DNA of 18,972 bases from an uncultured Agathobaculum sp. (GTDB lineage Bacteria > Bacillota > Clostridia > Oscillospirales > Butyricicoccaceae). How positions within the stretch are numbered: position 1 is the stretch's first letter; every line of letters starts with the position of its first letter. The DNA lies in contig CAKSVR010000039.1 of the NCBI GenBank assembly GCA_934504345.1, positions 1 through 18,972 of the forward strand. The letters are read 5' to 3'. Shown one piece after another: positions 6,995-13,647 of the stretch. The notes below the pieces were generated by a model. The model searched no databases. It saw only the letters and a list, made by a program, of their open reading frames with translations, and was not told where the DNA came from. Position numbers and translations under genes: made by a program.

Positions 6995-8439
6995 GGGCGT
7001 TCCTCCTTTGACGGGCGTTTGACGGCGAAGCGGTCATACCGCATGAAAAACCATGGATAGCGCAGCCAGGTGTCCTCGTGCTCGGCGGAGATGCGCGGCA
7101 CGAGATTGAGCAGATACGGCACCGAGCACGAGTGCATCCGGCACAGCGCCGCAAGGGTCAGCCCGAGCAGCAGTCCGACACCGTACAGTCCCCATGCAGC
7201 GGCAGCGGCCAGCAGTGCGAAGCGCAGCCACAGGGCGGCGGTCTGCAATTTGGGAACCATCAGTCCGGTAACACCCGCGATGGCAACAACGATGACGGTC
7301 GGCGCGGCGGCAAACCGCGCGGAAACAGCCGCATCGCCCAGCACCAGCCCGCCGACGATGCTCATGGTCTGCCCCATCGCGCCGGGCGTGCGTGCACCGG
7401 CTTCTCTAAGCGCCTCGAGCACGAACAGCATCAGGAGGATCTCCCACCCGATGGGCAGGGGAACGCCTCTCTGTGCGGCGGACACCGCGAACAGCAGCCG
7501 CGCAGGCACCAGCTCACGGTGGTACAGCATGAGCGCGGCATACACGGCGGGGAACGTGATGGTGAACACGAACCCGATCACGCGCAGCACGCGCGAAAGA
7601 TTCGCCTGCAAAAAGCTGATATAGTAATCGTCGTTGGACTGAAAGCACTCCTGAAACAGAAACGGCGCAGTCAGCGCCACCGGACTGCCGTCCGCAACGA
7701 TCACGCACCGGCCCTCCAGCATACGCGAAGCGGCAACGTCCGGCCGCTCGGTCGTGCCGAGTGTGGGGAACGGCGACCAGCGGTGGTCGCGGATGCGTTC
7801 ACAGAGATAGTTGGAATCCAGCACGCTGTCGATGTCGAGCGCAGTCAGGCGGGTCTCCAGCCGCTCGACCAGTCCCTTTTCGCACAGCCCGGCGATGTAG
7901 CACAGGCACACGTTGGTGTTCGTGCGGTTTCCCACGCGGATAAAGCGGAATTTGAGCCGCGGGTCGTTCACGCGGCGGCGGATGAGTGCCAGATTGGGCA
8001 TAAAGCACTCGGTAAAGCCCTCGCGCGGGCCGGAGAGCACCCGTTCGTTCTCGGGCTCTTCGGTGCCGCGCTTGTCGAAGCCCTTGGTGTTGACAAGAAT
8101 CGGCCGTGCATCGCCGTCGGTCAACACGATGGCATCGCCGTACAGAAAGGCGGCGAACACCTTGTTCATGTCGGTTTCTACGCGGCATTCGTCGGTCTGG
8201 AGCACGGTGTCGGCCAGAACATCGGCGGCGAGCCGGGTCTGCTCGGCACGCAGGATGGGCCGCACAAGGCTCTGGTTGATAGAAAGAGAATTCACCATCC
8301 CGTCGAAGAAGAACAGCGCACAGCGCAGTCCGTTCCGTCCAACAGCGCGGCGGATGATAAGTGTATCGTCGTTCCGGAACAGCTCCTGCATCATGCGGAT
8401 GTTGCACTCCAGCTCGGCGGTAAATGTGATCGTTTCCAT
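6991..8439 (-). CDS. GerAA/GerKA family germinant receptor A subunit
   Basis: The 482-aa protein is a full-length A subunit. The soluble N-terminal part (1-280) has the family signatures SGPREGFTE (136-144), ALIRRRVNDPRLK (151-163) and TERPD (230-234). A membrane part follows with about five segments and the highly conserved LREAGARTPGAMGQTMSIVGG (344-364). The subunit is an inner spore membrane component that signals germinant binding by the receptor. The ATG at 8439 was chosen because it starts the family N-terminus and has GGGGTGA at 8444-8450; the longer frame to 8598 runs through the intergenic repeat. The C-subunit gene overlaps its end by 4 nt. As a forespore gene it would be expected to use SigG; no fully convincing promoter was seen. 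Confidence 0.93.
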   Translation of the reverse strand: METITFTAELECNIRMMQELFRNDDTLIIRRAVGRNGLRCALFFFDGMVNSLSINQSLVRPILRAEQTRLAADVLADTVLQTDECRVETDMNKVFAAFLYGDAIVLTDGDARPILVNTKGFDKRGTEEPENERVLSGPREGFTECFMPNLALIRRRVNDPRLKFRFIRVGNRTNTNVCLCYIAGLCEKGLVERLETRLTALDIDSVLDSNYLCERIRDHRWSPFPTLGTTERPDVAASRMLEGRCVIVADGSPVALTAPFLFQECFQSNDDYYISFLQANLSRVLRVIGFVFTITFPAVYAALMLYHRELVPARLLFAVSAAQRGVPLPIGWEILLMLFVLEALREAGARTPGAMGQTMSIVGGLVLGDAAVSARFAAAPTVIVVAIAGVTGLMVPKLQTAALWLRFALLAAAAAWGLYGVGLLLGLTLAALCRMHSCSVPYLLNLVPRISAEHEDTWLRYPWFFMRYDRFAVKRPSKEERP

Positions 8440-8467
8440 AGTTTCACCCCGAGTTAGGGTGTGCAGA

Positions 8468-8488
8468 AAAACGTATTTTATACGTTTT
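8468..8488. other. Perfect AT-rich palindrome upstream of gerKA-like gene
   Basis: AAAACGTAT (8468-8476) and ATACGTTTT (8480-8488) form a perfect 9-bp inverted repeat around TTT. It lies between spoIIP and the ger operon. It could be a weak terminator of spoIIP on the - strand (five T then CTG) or a protein-binding site. Confidence 0.5.
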
Positions 8489-8620
8489 AATTGAGAATGG
8501 ATAATGGAGAATTGAGAATTAGCGCTATCCTTGCGCGAGTTCCGTCCGCGTAGCGCGATTATAAATACCGCCTTGCGGCGGACTCCTTCATTTTCCATTC
8601 TCCATTTTCAATTTTCCATT
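8489..8620. repeat. MITE-like AT-ended element between spoIIP and ger operon
   Basis: The left end (AATTGAGAATGGATAATGGA and following) and right end (ATTTTCCATTCTCCATTTTC and following) form an imperfect inverted repeat of about 30 bp. They enclose a GC-rich centre with short hairpins (CCGCC/GGCGG near 8568-8582, GCGCTA/TAGCGC at 8522-8556). It resembles a short non-autonomous element. The right end overlaps the last codons and stop of spoIIP. No reading frame is supported. Confidence 0.65.
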
Positions 8621-9675
8621 AGCTCTTCGGCAAGTGTTTTGCCGAAGAGCCTGATCCCTCTCAGTGCCTCCGTCATGGTGTTGCCGGACGAGCCGACCTC
8701 GACAAGAAACGCGCTGGTCGTGGCGTGCTGGTTAAACCGCTGCGTACGCAGATTGAGCGGGCGCATGAGGGTCGGATAAGTACGGTTGAGCCGGTATTGC
8801 AGGGAGGCGGTGCGGTTCAGGTTCTCCTGCCAGTCCGGGTGATACAGGCCGCCGTCGTCCGTGCCGACCACGAGCATGAGCTGGGCCGTTTCCTCGCCGT
8901 TTATCGTACACGAGGTCTTGTAGGCGCGGCCGTCGTCGGTCAGGATGGAATCGCGGTGAACGTCGATAACGGTCGTGATGGACGGATATTCGGCCAGCGC
9001 ATCCTCGACAGCGGACAGAGAGCGGTCATACGAGCCGGTATACACCGGCGTATCGAACATCTCGCGGATATGTACGGCTTGAATGCCGTTGTCCTCGAGC
9101 ACCTTTTGCAGCTCGTCGCCGACACGCACCACGTTGTAATTGGTGTCGGTCGTGCGCTCGGTTTCGGTCGGTGTGTAGGGAAAGGCGGCATCCGGCGTGT
9201 AGCTCTCGCTGCCGTGCGTATGGTAGATGAGCACCTGCGGGCCGTCGCTGCCGGCAGAAAGATGCTCGTCAGCGGCCAGACAGGCGGCGGCATCCACCTC
9301 GTATGAGGTTTCGTTGTTGATGGAGAGCGTTGCGGCCTTATCGGCGGCAGACAGCACCGGATTGTCGTTCTCGGTGTCCTCGGAGGCAACGTAAGTGCTC
9401 TCGGCAAGCGGGCTTTCCGCCTGCTCGTCGCGCGCAGAGGCCGCCGAGCGCGGTGTGTAGACCTCGGTGTTGTCCGGCATGACGCCGAGCTCGAGCGCCA
9501 GCGCCCGTGTGACAAAGCCGCTGCTCTGCGCCAGACCGGTGAGTGCATTCTGCGCGGCAGGCTCGCCGCCGAGATGGGAGAACACCAGCAGTGACAGTGC
9601 AAGGCACAGCGTAACGGCGGCGGGCAGACGGATACTGCCGTTCACTCGGGAATGTTGTTTTCTGCGCCGCTTCAT
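8608..9675 (-). CDS. spoIIP: Stage II sporulation protein P (engulfment cell-wall hydrolase)
   Basis: The 355-aa protein has a basic N-terminus and one membrane anchor (about 18-34), a low-complexity linker rich in Ala, Glu and Ser (65-135), and the SpoIIP catalytic domain. Key motifs are LIYHTHGSESYTP (149-161; His152, His154 and Glu157), VIDVHRD (236-242) and FLVEVGSSGNTMTEA (323-337). SpoIIP is an amidase/endopeptidase that works with SpoIID and SpoIIM to remove septal peptidoglycan during engulfment. The ATG at 9675 is preceded by GGAGGT with 7-nt spacing; upstream starts read into gpr. It follows gpr by 67 bp and may also have its own forespore promoter. The final residues MEN and the stop are made from the adjacent repeat. 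Confidence 0.95.
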   Translation of the reverse strand: MKRRRKQHSRVNGSIRLPAAVTLCLALSLLVFSHLGGEPAAQNALTGLAQSSGFVTRALALELGVMPDNTEVYTPRSAASARDEQAESPLAESTYVASEDTENDNPVLSAADKAATLSINNETSYEVDAAACLAADEHLSAGSDGPQVLIYHTHGSESYTPDAAFPYTPTETERTTDTNYNVVRVGDELQKVLEDNGIQAVHIREMFDTPVYTGSYDRSLSAVEDALAEYPSITTVIDVHRDSILTDDGRAYKTSCTINGEETAQLMLVVGTDDGGLYHPDWQENLNRTASLQYRLNRTYPTLMRPLNLRTQRFNQHATTSAFLVEVGSSGNTMTEALRGIRLFGKTLAEELMEN

Positions 9676-9702
9676 TGCGCCACCTCCTGCCTGTTTGTTC
9701 TC

Positions 9703-9732
9703 TATCATACGCCTGCCGCCGCGCGAGTATGC
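9703..9732 (-). promoter_or_regulatory. Possible forespore (SigF/SigG-like) promoter of spoIIP
   Basis: On the - strand GCATA (9728-9732) and TATGATA (9703-9709) are separated by 18 bp. They resemble the SigF/SigG pattern GYATA-17/18-CATnnTA. Predicted initiation near 9696 leaves room for the Shine-Dalgarno at 9681-9686. Confidence 0.4.
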
Positions 9733-9742
9733 CCGAAACCTG

Positions 9743-10627
9743 TCACGAGAGATACAAGTCAATATCCGACACGGACAGGTGCGGATGCAGCGCCATATTG
9801 ACCGCATAGCCGATCATGCGGGAGATGTCTGCGACTTCGCGGTCGATGTCGCGCGTGGTGATCATCACAGGCCGGGCGAGGTCGTCGAGCGCCTCGCAGT
9901 CGGGATGATGAAGCTGACTGCTGATCTCATGTGCGAGTGTCGCACCGTCCACCACGGTGGGCACACCGACGGCAATGACAGGCACGCCAAGGGTTTGCTC
10001 GTTCAGCGCAGCCCGCGCGTTGCCTACGCCTGCGCCCGGCGTGATGCCGGTATCGGCCAGCTGGACGGTACGCAGCAGCCGGGAGAGCCGTCCCGCCGCA
10101 AGGGCATCCACCGCGATGACGGCGGACGGGCGCACGCGGCCGAGCACGCCGCAGATGACCTCACCGGTTTCCACACCGGTCTGACCGAGCACGCCCGGCG
10201 CCAGCGCGGATACCGGCCGCCAGTCTGCGAACACCTCGGGCGACTGGGAAACCAGATGGCGGGTGGCGATCACATGGTCGATGGTCTGCGGGCCGATGGC
10301 ATCCGGCGTTATCATGCGGTTGCCCAGTCCGGCGATGAGAACCGGGCCCTTGTCCGCGCGGGGAAGAAGCCCGCGCAGCAGTGTGCTGAGCGCTCTGCAC
10401 GCCCGCGGGAACGCATCCTCCTCGCGGCGGATGAGCGCATCGAGCTCGAGCGTGAGATAGCGGCCCTGCGGCTTGCCGAGCGCACGGGCGGCCTCGTCCG
10501 AGCGGATGCACACCTCGTGTACTGCGAAGCCCTCGATCGTGCGGTCGGACTGCCGCACATGAGGCAGCGCGGCGGCGGACTGTCGGTTTTCGATGGCCTC
10601 AACGGCCAGATCGGTGCGAAATGCCAT
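9743..10627 (-). CDS. gpr: Germination protease GPR (SASP-degrading)
   Basis: The 294-aa protein is the aspartate-dependent protease that degrades small acid-soluble spore proteins at germination. Family blocks are clear: FRTDLAVEA (3-11), GRYLTLELDAL (55-65), GLGNRMITPDAIGP (100-113, with Asp109), RHLVSQSP, RPVSALAPGVLGQTGVET, IAVDALAAGR (171-180, Asp174), DTGITPGAGVGNAR and GVPVIAVGVPTVVDG. Asp109 and Asp174 correspond to the conserved catalytic aspartates. The start at 10627 is fixed by AGGAGG (10635-10640). Only four residues (MAFR) precede TDLAVEA, so the propeptide is much shorter than the roughly 15 residues of Bacillus GPR. It forms a tandem with spoIIP, as in many spore formers, and is divergent from rpsT. 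Confidence 0.96.
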   Translation of the reverse strand: MAFRTDLAVEAIENRQSAAALPHVRQSDRTIEGFAVHEVCIRSDEAARALGKPQGRYLTLELDALIRREEDAFPRACRALSTLLRGLLPRADKGPVLIAGLGNRMITPDAIGPQTIDHVIATRHLVSQSPEVFADWRPVSALAPGVLGQTGVETGEVICGVLGRVRPSAVIAVDALAAGRLSRLLRTVQLADTGITPGAGVGNARAALNEQTLGVPVIAVGVPTVVDGATLAHEISSQLHHPDCEALDDLARPVMITTRDIDREVADISRMIGYAVNMALHPHLSVSDIDLYLS

Positions 10628-10648
10628 GAAAATCCCTCCTTTTTCGTG

Positions 10649-10677
10649 TAGTTTGCGGGATGAAAAAGTTTTTATGC
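10649..10677 (-). promoter_or_regulatory. Possible SigG-like promoter of gpr
   Basis: On the - strand GCATA (10673-10677) and CAAACTA (10649-10655) are separated by 17 bp, close to the forespore consensus GYATA-17-CATnnTA with one main mismatch. The resulting leader would be only about 15 nt, which lowers confidence. Confidence 0.35.
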
Positions 10678-10695
10678 GGTTTTTGAAAAAAACAC

Positions 10696-10724
10696 TTGCT
10701 TTTTTTGTGAGAAGATGGTAGAAT
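10696..10724 (+). promoter_or_regulatory. SigA-type promoter of rpsT
   Basis: TTGCTT (10696-10701) and TAGAAT (10719-10724) are separated by 17 bp, about 40 bp before the rpsT start codon. Confidence 0.7.
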
Positions 10725-10765
10725 AATATCACTGTTGAATAGAAAACGAAGGAGGTGTTTTCAGA

Positions 10766-11029
10766 ATGCCCAATATTAAGTCTGCAAAGAAGCGCGTTAA
10801 GGTTAACTCTGTTAAGGCGCTGAACAACCAGATGGCTAAGAGCGAGCTCAAGACCACTCTGAAGAAGTTTGATGCTGCGATTGCTGGCGGCGATAAGGCT
10901 GAAGCAACTGCTGCTTACACGACCGCTGTCAAGGCTGTCGATCAGGCGGCTGCCAAGCACCTCCTGCACAAGAACAATGCGTCCAACAAGAAGAGCAAGA
11001 TGACTACCAAGCTCAACGGCATGGCGTAA
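10766..11029 (+). CDS. rpsT: 30S ribosomal protein S20
   Basis: The 87-aa, Lys- and Ala-rich protein starts MPNIKSAKKRVKVNSVKALN and has the all-helical pattern of S20, ending with the conserved HKNNASNKKSKM segment. S20 binds 16S rRNA early in 30S assembly. AAGGAGGTG lies just upstream of the ATG. It is monocistronic between its own promoter and a terminator. Placement next to gpr and spoIIP is a common Firmicutes arrangement. Codon use is simpler (AAG-rich) than its neighbours, as expected for a highly expressed gene. Confidence 0.98.
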   Translation: MPNIKSAKKRVKVNSVKALNNQMAKSELKTTLKKFDAAIAGGDKAEATAAYTTAVKAVDQAAAKHLLHKNNASNKKSKMTTKLNGMA

Positions 11030-11048
11030 GTTCTGGTATAGAACATCG

Positions 11049-11080
11049 AAACCGCAAGTTTTACTTGCGGTTTTTGTTTT
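11049..11080 (+). terminator. Intrinsic terminator of rpsT
   Basis: A perfect 11-bp stem, AAACCGCAAGT (11049-11059) with ACTTGCGGTTT (11063-11073), has a TTT loop and is followed by a T-rich tail. Confidence 0.9.
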
Positions 11081-11113
11081 GTCTGATATTTCGATAAACG
11101 TCTAAATAATCTC

Positions 11114-11141
11114 TTGACATCCCAAGAATGTGTGCTATACT
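11114..11141 (+). promoter_or_regulatory. Strong SigA promoter of the sdpRI-type operon
   Basis: A perfect TTGACA (11114-11119) and TATACT (11136-11141) with a 16-bp spacer and an extended -10 TGC. It directs transcription of the zinc-ribbon, sdpR-like and sdpI-like genes. Confidence 0.8.
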
Positions 11142-11149
11142 GAAGATAG

Positions 11150-11165
11150 TTAGATGGCTGTCTAA
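11150..11165 (+). promoter_or_regulatory. Probable operator of the SdpR/ArsR-like repressor
   Basis: The inverted repeat TTAGA-n6-TCTAA lies immediately after the -10 box, at about +2 to +18, where bound repressor would block initiation. A further TCTAAAT half-site lies at 11101-11107, upstream of the -35 box. Autorepression through this site is inferred from position and from the ArsR-type gene in the operon. Confidence 0.55.
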
Positions 11166-11196
11166 TTGTTCTGGCAGAGAAAGGACGGTGCTTTCA

Positions 11197-11436
11197 ATGG
11201 AGCTGACGATCATATACTGCGGTATTGTGCTGATTCTGGCGTTTATTCTGGTGCTGTGGCAGGCGAAAGCGCTTGCAAAGTGCGAGCTTGTCTGCGTATT
11301 CTGCGGTACGGCGCAGCACTTTCCATGGAAGCGGCTGCTCTTTCGGCAGCACGTTGGAAACGACTGGTGGCTGGCGTGCCCGGTCTGCGGGCGCAAAACA
11401 TGGTTCACCGTCCAAAAGAGGGAGCAGGAGCGATAA
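11197..11436 (+). CDS. Small membrane-anchored zinc-ribbon protein
   Basis: The 79-aa protein has one N-terminal membrane segment (about residues 4-21, MELTIIYCGIVLILAFILVL) and a soluble part with two Cys pairs, CVFC (33-36) and CPVC (61-64), spaced as a zinc ribbon, plus aromatic residues (WW at 57-58). I recognise no named family. It is the first gene of the operon. Its stop overlaps the repressor start as TAATG, so the two are translationally coupled. The ATG at 11197 was preferred because AAAGGACGG lies upstream and the longer frame from 11128 would start inside the promoter. It may sense or take part in the envelope stress handled by the operon, but this is inference. Confidence 0.75.
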   Translation: MELTIIYCGIVLILAFILVLWQAKALAKCELVCVFCGTAQHFPWKRLLFRQHVGNDWWLACPVCGRKTWFTVQKREQER

Positions 11437-11720
11437 TGGGATTTCAGCAGAGCTTTAAGGCACTCAGTGATCCGGTGCGGCGCGAGATTTTGTCGCTGCT
11501 GCGGCGCGGACCGATGGCGGCGGGCAATATTGCGGCGCACTTCAAGGTGTCGGGCGCGACCGTGTCGCACCACCTGTCCGTGCTCAAGGAGGCCGGTCTG
11601 GTGCTGGACGACAAGCAGGGCAAGTACATTTATTATGAGCTGAATATGTCGGTCGTGGACGAGCTTTTAGAGTGGCTCGCCGCGCTGAAAGGAGCGGACA
11701 GAGATGAAAAAGATCAGTAA
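11436..11720 (+). CDS. SdpR-like ArsR-family autorepressor
   Basis: The 94-aa winged-helix protein begins with the SdpR-type FKALSDPVRREILSLLR (7-23). The recognition helix region is GNIAAHFKVSGATVSHHLSVLKEAGLV (30-56), and the wing is DDKQGKYIYYELN (58-70). There are no metal-binding Cys residues of the classical ArsR type, which supports the SdpR subgroup. In Bacillus subtilis SdpR represses sdpRI and is titrated to the membrane by SdpI when the toxin SdpC is present. Here the gene directly precedes the SdpI homologue with a 17-nt overlap. It probably binds the TTAGA-n6-TCTAA site downstream of the promoter. Confidence 0.88.
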   Translation: MGFQQSFKALSDPVRREILSLLRRGPMAAGNIAAHFKVSGATVSHHLSVLKEAGLVLDDKQGKYIYYELNMSVVDELLEWLAALKGADRDEKDQ

Positions 11721-12351
11721 GATGCAGGTGGCAGCATGGGTGCTGTCGCTGCTGCCGATGGCGCTGGCGGCGGTGTTTTACAGCCGCCTGCCCGCTGAAA
11801 TCCCGATGCAGTGGAACTTCGGCGGTTATGTGGGCTACGAAACCAAGTGGCATTTGTGGATCGTTGCGGGCATGGCGCCGCTGTTTGCGGTGCTGTTCTA
11901 TTTCCTGCCGCGCTTTGACCCGAAAAGCAAGAACTATGACAAATTTTCCGATGCCTATGTCGGGTTTCAGGTGATGATTGACCTGTTTCTGACCGCGATG
12001 TGCGGCATTTGCATCGCGGAGGCGCTGCATCCGGGCGTGATCGATGTGCCGACGGTCGTTTGTCTGCTCGTCAGCCTGCTGGTGGTGTGGCTCGGCAACG
12101 TCATGCCGAAATTCCGCATGAATTGGTACTGCGGCCTGAAAACGCCGTGGACACTGTCGAGCGAAACCGTCTGGACGAGAACGCACCGTGCGGCGGGCCG
12201 CATGATGTTCGCGGCGGGCCTCATCGGCGTGGCCGGTTCGTTCGTGCCGAACGATATTGCCAAATTCGTGCTGGTGCTCGCGCCGATGGCGGCGGCGACG
12301 GTCATCCCGACTGTGCTCAGCTGGCGGTGGTATCGAGAGGAACAGCAGTAA
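11704..12351 (+). CDS. SdpI-like immunity/signal membrane protein
   Basis: The 215-aa polytopic membrane protein has a DUF1648-type start with the segment RLPAEIPMQWNFGG (28-41). The SdpI domain follows, with the signature GNVMPKFRMNWYCGLKTPWT (131-150) continuing as SSETVWTRTHRAAGR (152-166). About five or six membrane segments are visible. In B. subtilis SdpI gives immunity to the cannibalism toxin SdpC and sequesters SdpR. No SdpC-like toxin or maturation genes occur in this window, so it may protect against a toxin from other cells or serve another envelope role. Its start lies inside the repressor gene with AAAGGAG at 11688-11694. The operon ends at the hairpin at 12375-12404. Confidence 0.9.
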   Translation: MKKISKMQVAAWVLSLLPMALAAVFYSRLPAEIPMQWNFGGYVGYETKWHLWIVAGMAPLFAVLFYFLPRFDPKSKNYDKFSDAYVGFQVMIDLFLTAMCGICIAEALHPGVIDVPTVVCLLVSLLVVWLGNVMPKFRMNWYCGLKTPWTLSSETVWTRTHRAAGRMMFAAGLIGVAGSFVPNDIAKFVLVLAPMAAATVIPTVLSWRWYREEQQ

Positions 12352-12374
12352 GGGACAAAAACAGGACTTTACAG

Positions 12375-12404
12375 GCGCAGTTTGTGGAAAACTGCGCTTT
12401 TTCT
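12375..12404 (+). terminator. Intrinsic terminator of the sdpRI-type operon
   Basis: A perfect 9-bp stem, GCGCAGTTT (12375-12383) with AAACTGCGC (12389-12397), is followed by TTTTTCT. Confidence 0.9.
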
Positions 12405-12459
12405 GTATCAAAAGGAGAAAATTACAGGACGGTTACAACAAATTTAGTCATATTTTAAC

Positions 12460-12488
12460 TTGCCGGGTGGGGAACGATGTGATATACT
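12460..12488 (+). promoter_or_regulatory. SigA-type promoter of the SLH-protein gene
   Basis: TTGCCG (12460-12465) and TATACT (12483-12488) are separated by 17 bp. The leader contains a TGGGG/CCCCA hairpin near 12511-12526 before the ribosome binding site. Confidence 0.65.
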
Positions 12489-12556
12489 TTTGAAGCAAGT
12501 TTGCATAAGTGGGGAATCGACCCCATTTATCCACCCAACGGGGCAAGGAGAACGAT

Positions 12557-13645
12557 ATGAAAAGAACGCATAAGCTGGTGCTCGTTCCGCTCATGGCGCT
12601 CATCGCTGCACTGAGTATGCTGACGGCGGCGTGCGCGATCGATGCGAACACCACGGAAACCTATGCATATCTGCCTGAGCACTCGGTTTACTTTTATGAT
12701 ACAGCAGGGCAGTATGCGTGGGCGGCCCGTGAGATCGATACGCTGGCAGTGGCAGGCGTGATCAAGGGCAGCGGCAGCCATCTGTATTACCCGGGCAGTG
12801 CCATCACGCGGGCGGACTTCATCGTGATGCTGGACCGCGCGTTCGGCATGAGCGAGGCGCTCGACCGCGGCCTGATCGATTCGAAGGGCACGTTTACCGA
12901 TGTGCCGGGCAGCGCTTATTACAGCAAGTCCATCATCGCGGCCAAGGCATTCGGCGTTGCGGCGGGCACTGCGACCGGCGCGTTCCAGCCGCAGCAGCCC
13001 ATCACTCGGCAGGATGCGATGGTGTTCCTCAAGCGCACGCTCGACCGCACGAGCCTGACACTGGGCGCGGGCTCGCTGAGCGAATTTCCGGATGCCGGTC
13101 AGGTATCCACCTATGCGCGGGCTTCGGTCAGCGCACTCGTCGGCGCAAAGGTCATCGGCGGCTCGCACGGAAAGCTCAATCCGCGCTCGAATGTCACCCG
13201 CGCCGAGATGGCGGTGATGCTGTACCGCGCGACCCATCTGACGGCGCGCAGCGGCGGCGCGGCCTATCAGAACCGCAGTGACATTGTCAATATCTGCATC
13301 GGCACGCAGAATTACTGCGATGTGGTCATTGAGAACTACAATGCGGCGGTACAGTACACCGGCCTGATGGCATACACGGATTTCCACCGCGAGAACGGTG
13401 TGAGCTATGTCACGCTCGGCGCGAAGCGCAGCATCGACCGGACAGCCGCCTATGTCAACGGCGTATTCACGTTCCGTGACGGCGAAGGCACGGTGAGCGT
13501 GCCGGCGGACGAGGCGTGTGTGGCAATCGATGTCAGTCAGCCGTACCACCAGATGAACGCACCGGTGAGCACGGGCGGCACTTACCGCTACTGCTATCCC
13601 TCCATCGAGGACGGAAGAGTAACGGCGATCTACTACACGAAATGA
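12557..13645 (+). CDS. Secreted protein with three SLH domains
   Basis: The 362-aa protein has an N-terminal signal (about 1-27, basic start, hydrophobic core, then LTAACA). It could be cleaved by signal peptidase I at ACA or, less likely, be a lipoprotein at Cys26. Three S-layer homology domains follow at about 45-97, 112-165 and 176-227, each with the ITRAD/ITRQD/VTRAE core motif. SLH triplets usually bind pyruvylated secondary cell-wall polymer. The C-terminal 130 residues (232-362) contain beta-strand-like segments and four cysteines (247, 254, 321, 346) and match no family I recognise. AAGGAG (12544-12549) fixes the ATG at 12557. The gene is monocistronic. Confidence 0.88.
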   Translation: MKRTHKLVLVPLMALIAALSMLTAACAIDANTTETYAYLPEHSVYFYDTAGQYAWAAREIDTLAVAGVIKGSGSHLYYPGSAITRADFIVMLDRAFGMSEALDRGLIDSKGTFTDVPGSAYYSKSIIAAKAFGVAAGTATGAFQPQQPITRQDAMVFLKRTLDRTSLTLGAGSLSEFPDAGQVSTYARASVSALVGAKVIGGSHGKLNPRSNVTRAEMAVMLYRATHLTARSGGAAYQNRSDIVNICIGTQNYCDVVIENYNAAVQYTGLMAYTDFHRENGVSYVTLGAKRSIDRTAAYVNGVFTFRDGEGTVSVPADEACVAIDVSQPYHQMNAPVSTGGTYRYCYPSIEDGRVTAIYYTK

Positions 13646-13647
13646 GA

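Noticed and set aside
7078..8457. 459-residue open frame opposite the ger A-subunit gene
   Set aside because: No recognisable domain or ribosome binding site; the - strand GerKA-like protein has clear family motifs.
8455..8483. GTATA-17-CACCCTA as a SigG promoter of the ger operon
   Set aside because: The predicted start near 8448 would fall inside the ribosome binding site at 8444-8450, leaving almost no leader, and the -10 match is poor.
9467..10651. 394-residue open frame opposite gpr and the spoIIP start
   Set aside because: Spans two certain genes on the other strand and has no coherent protein features.
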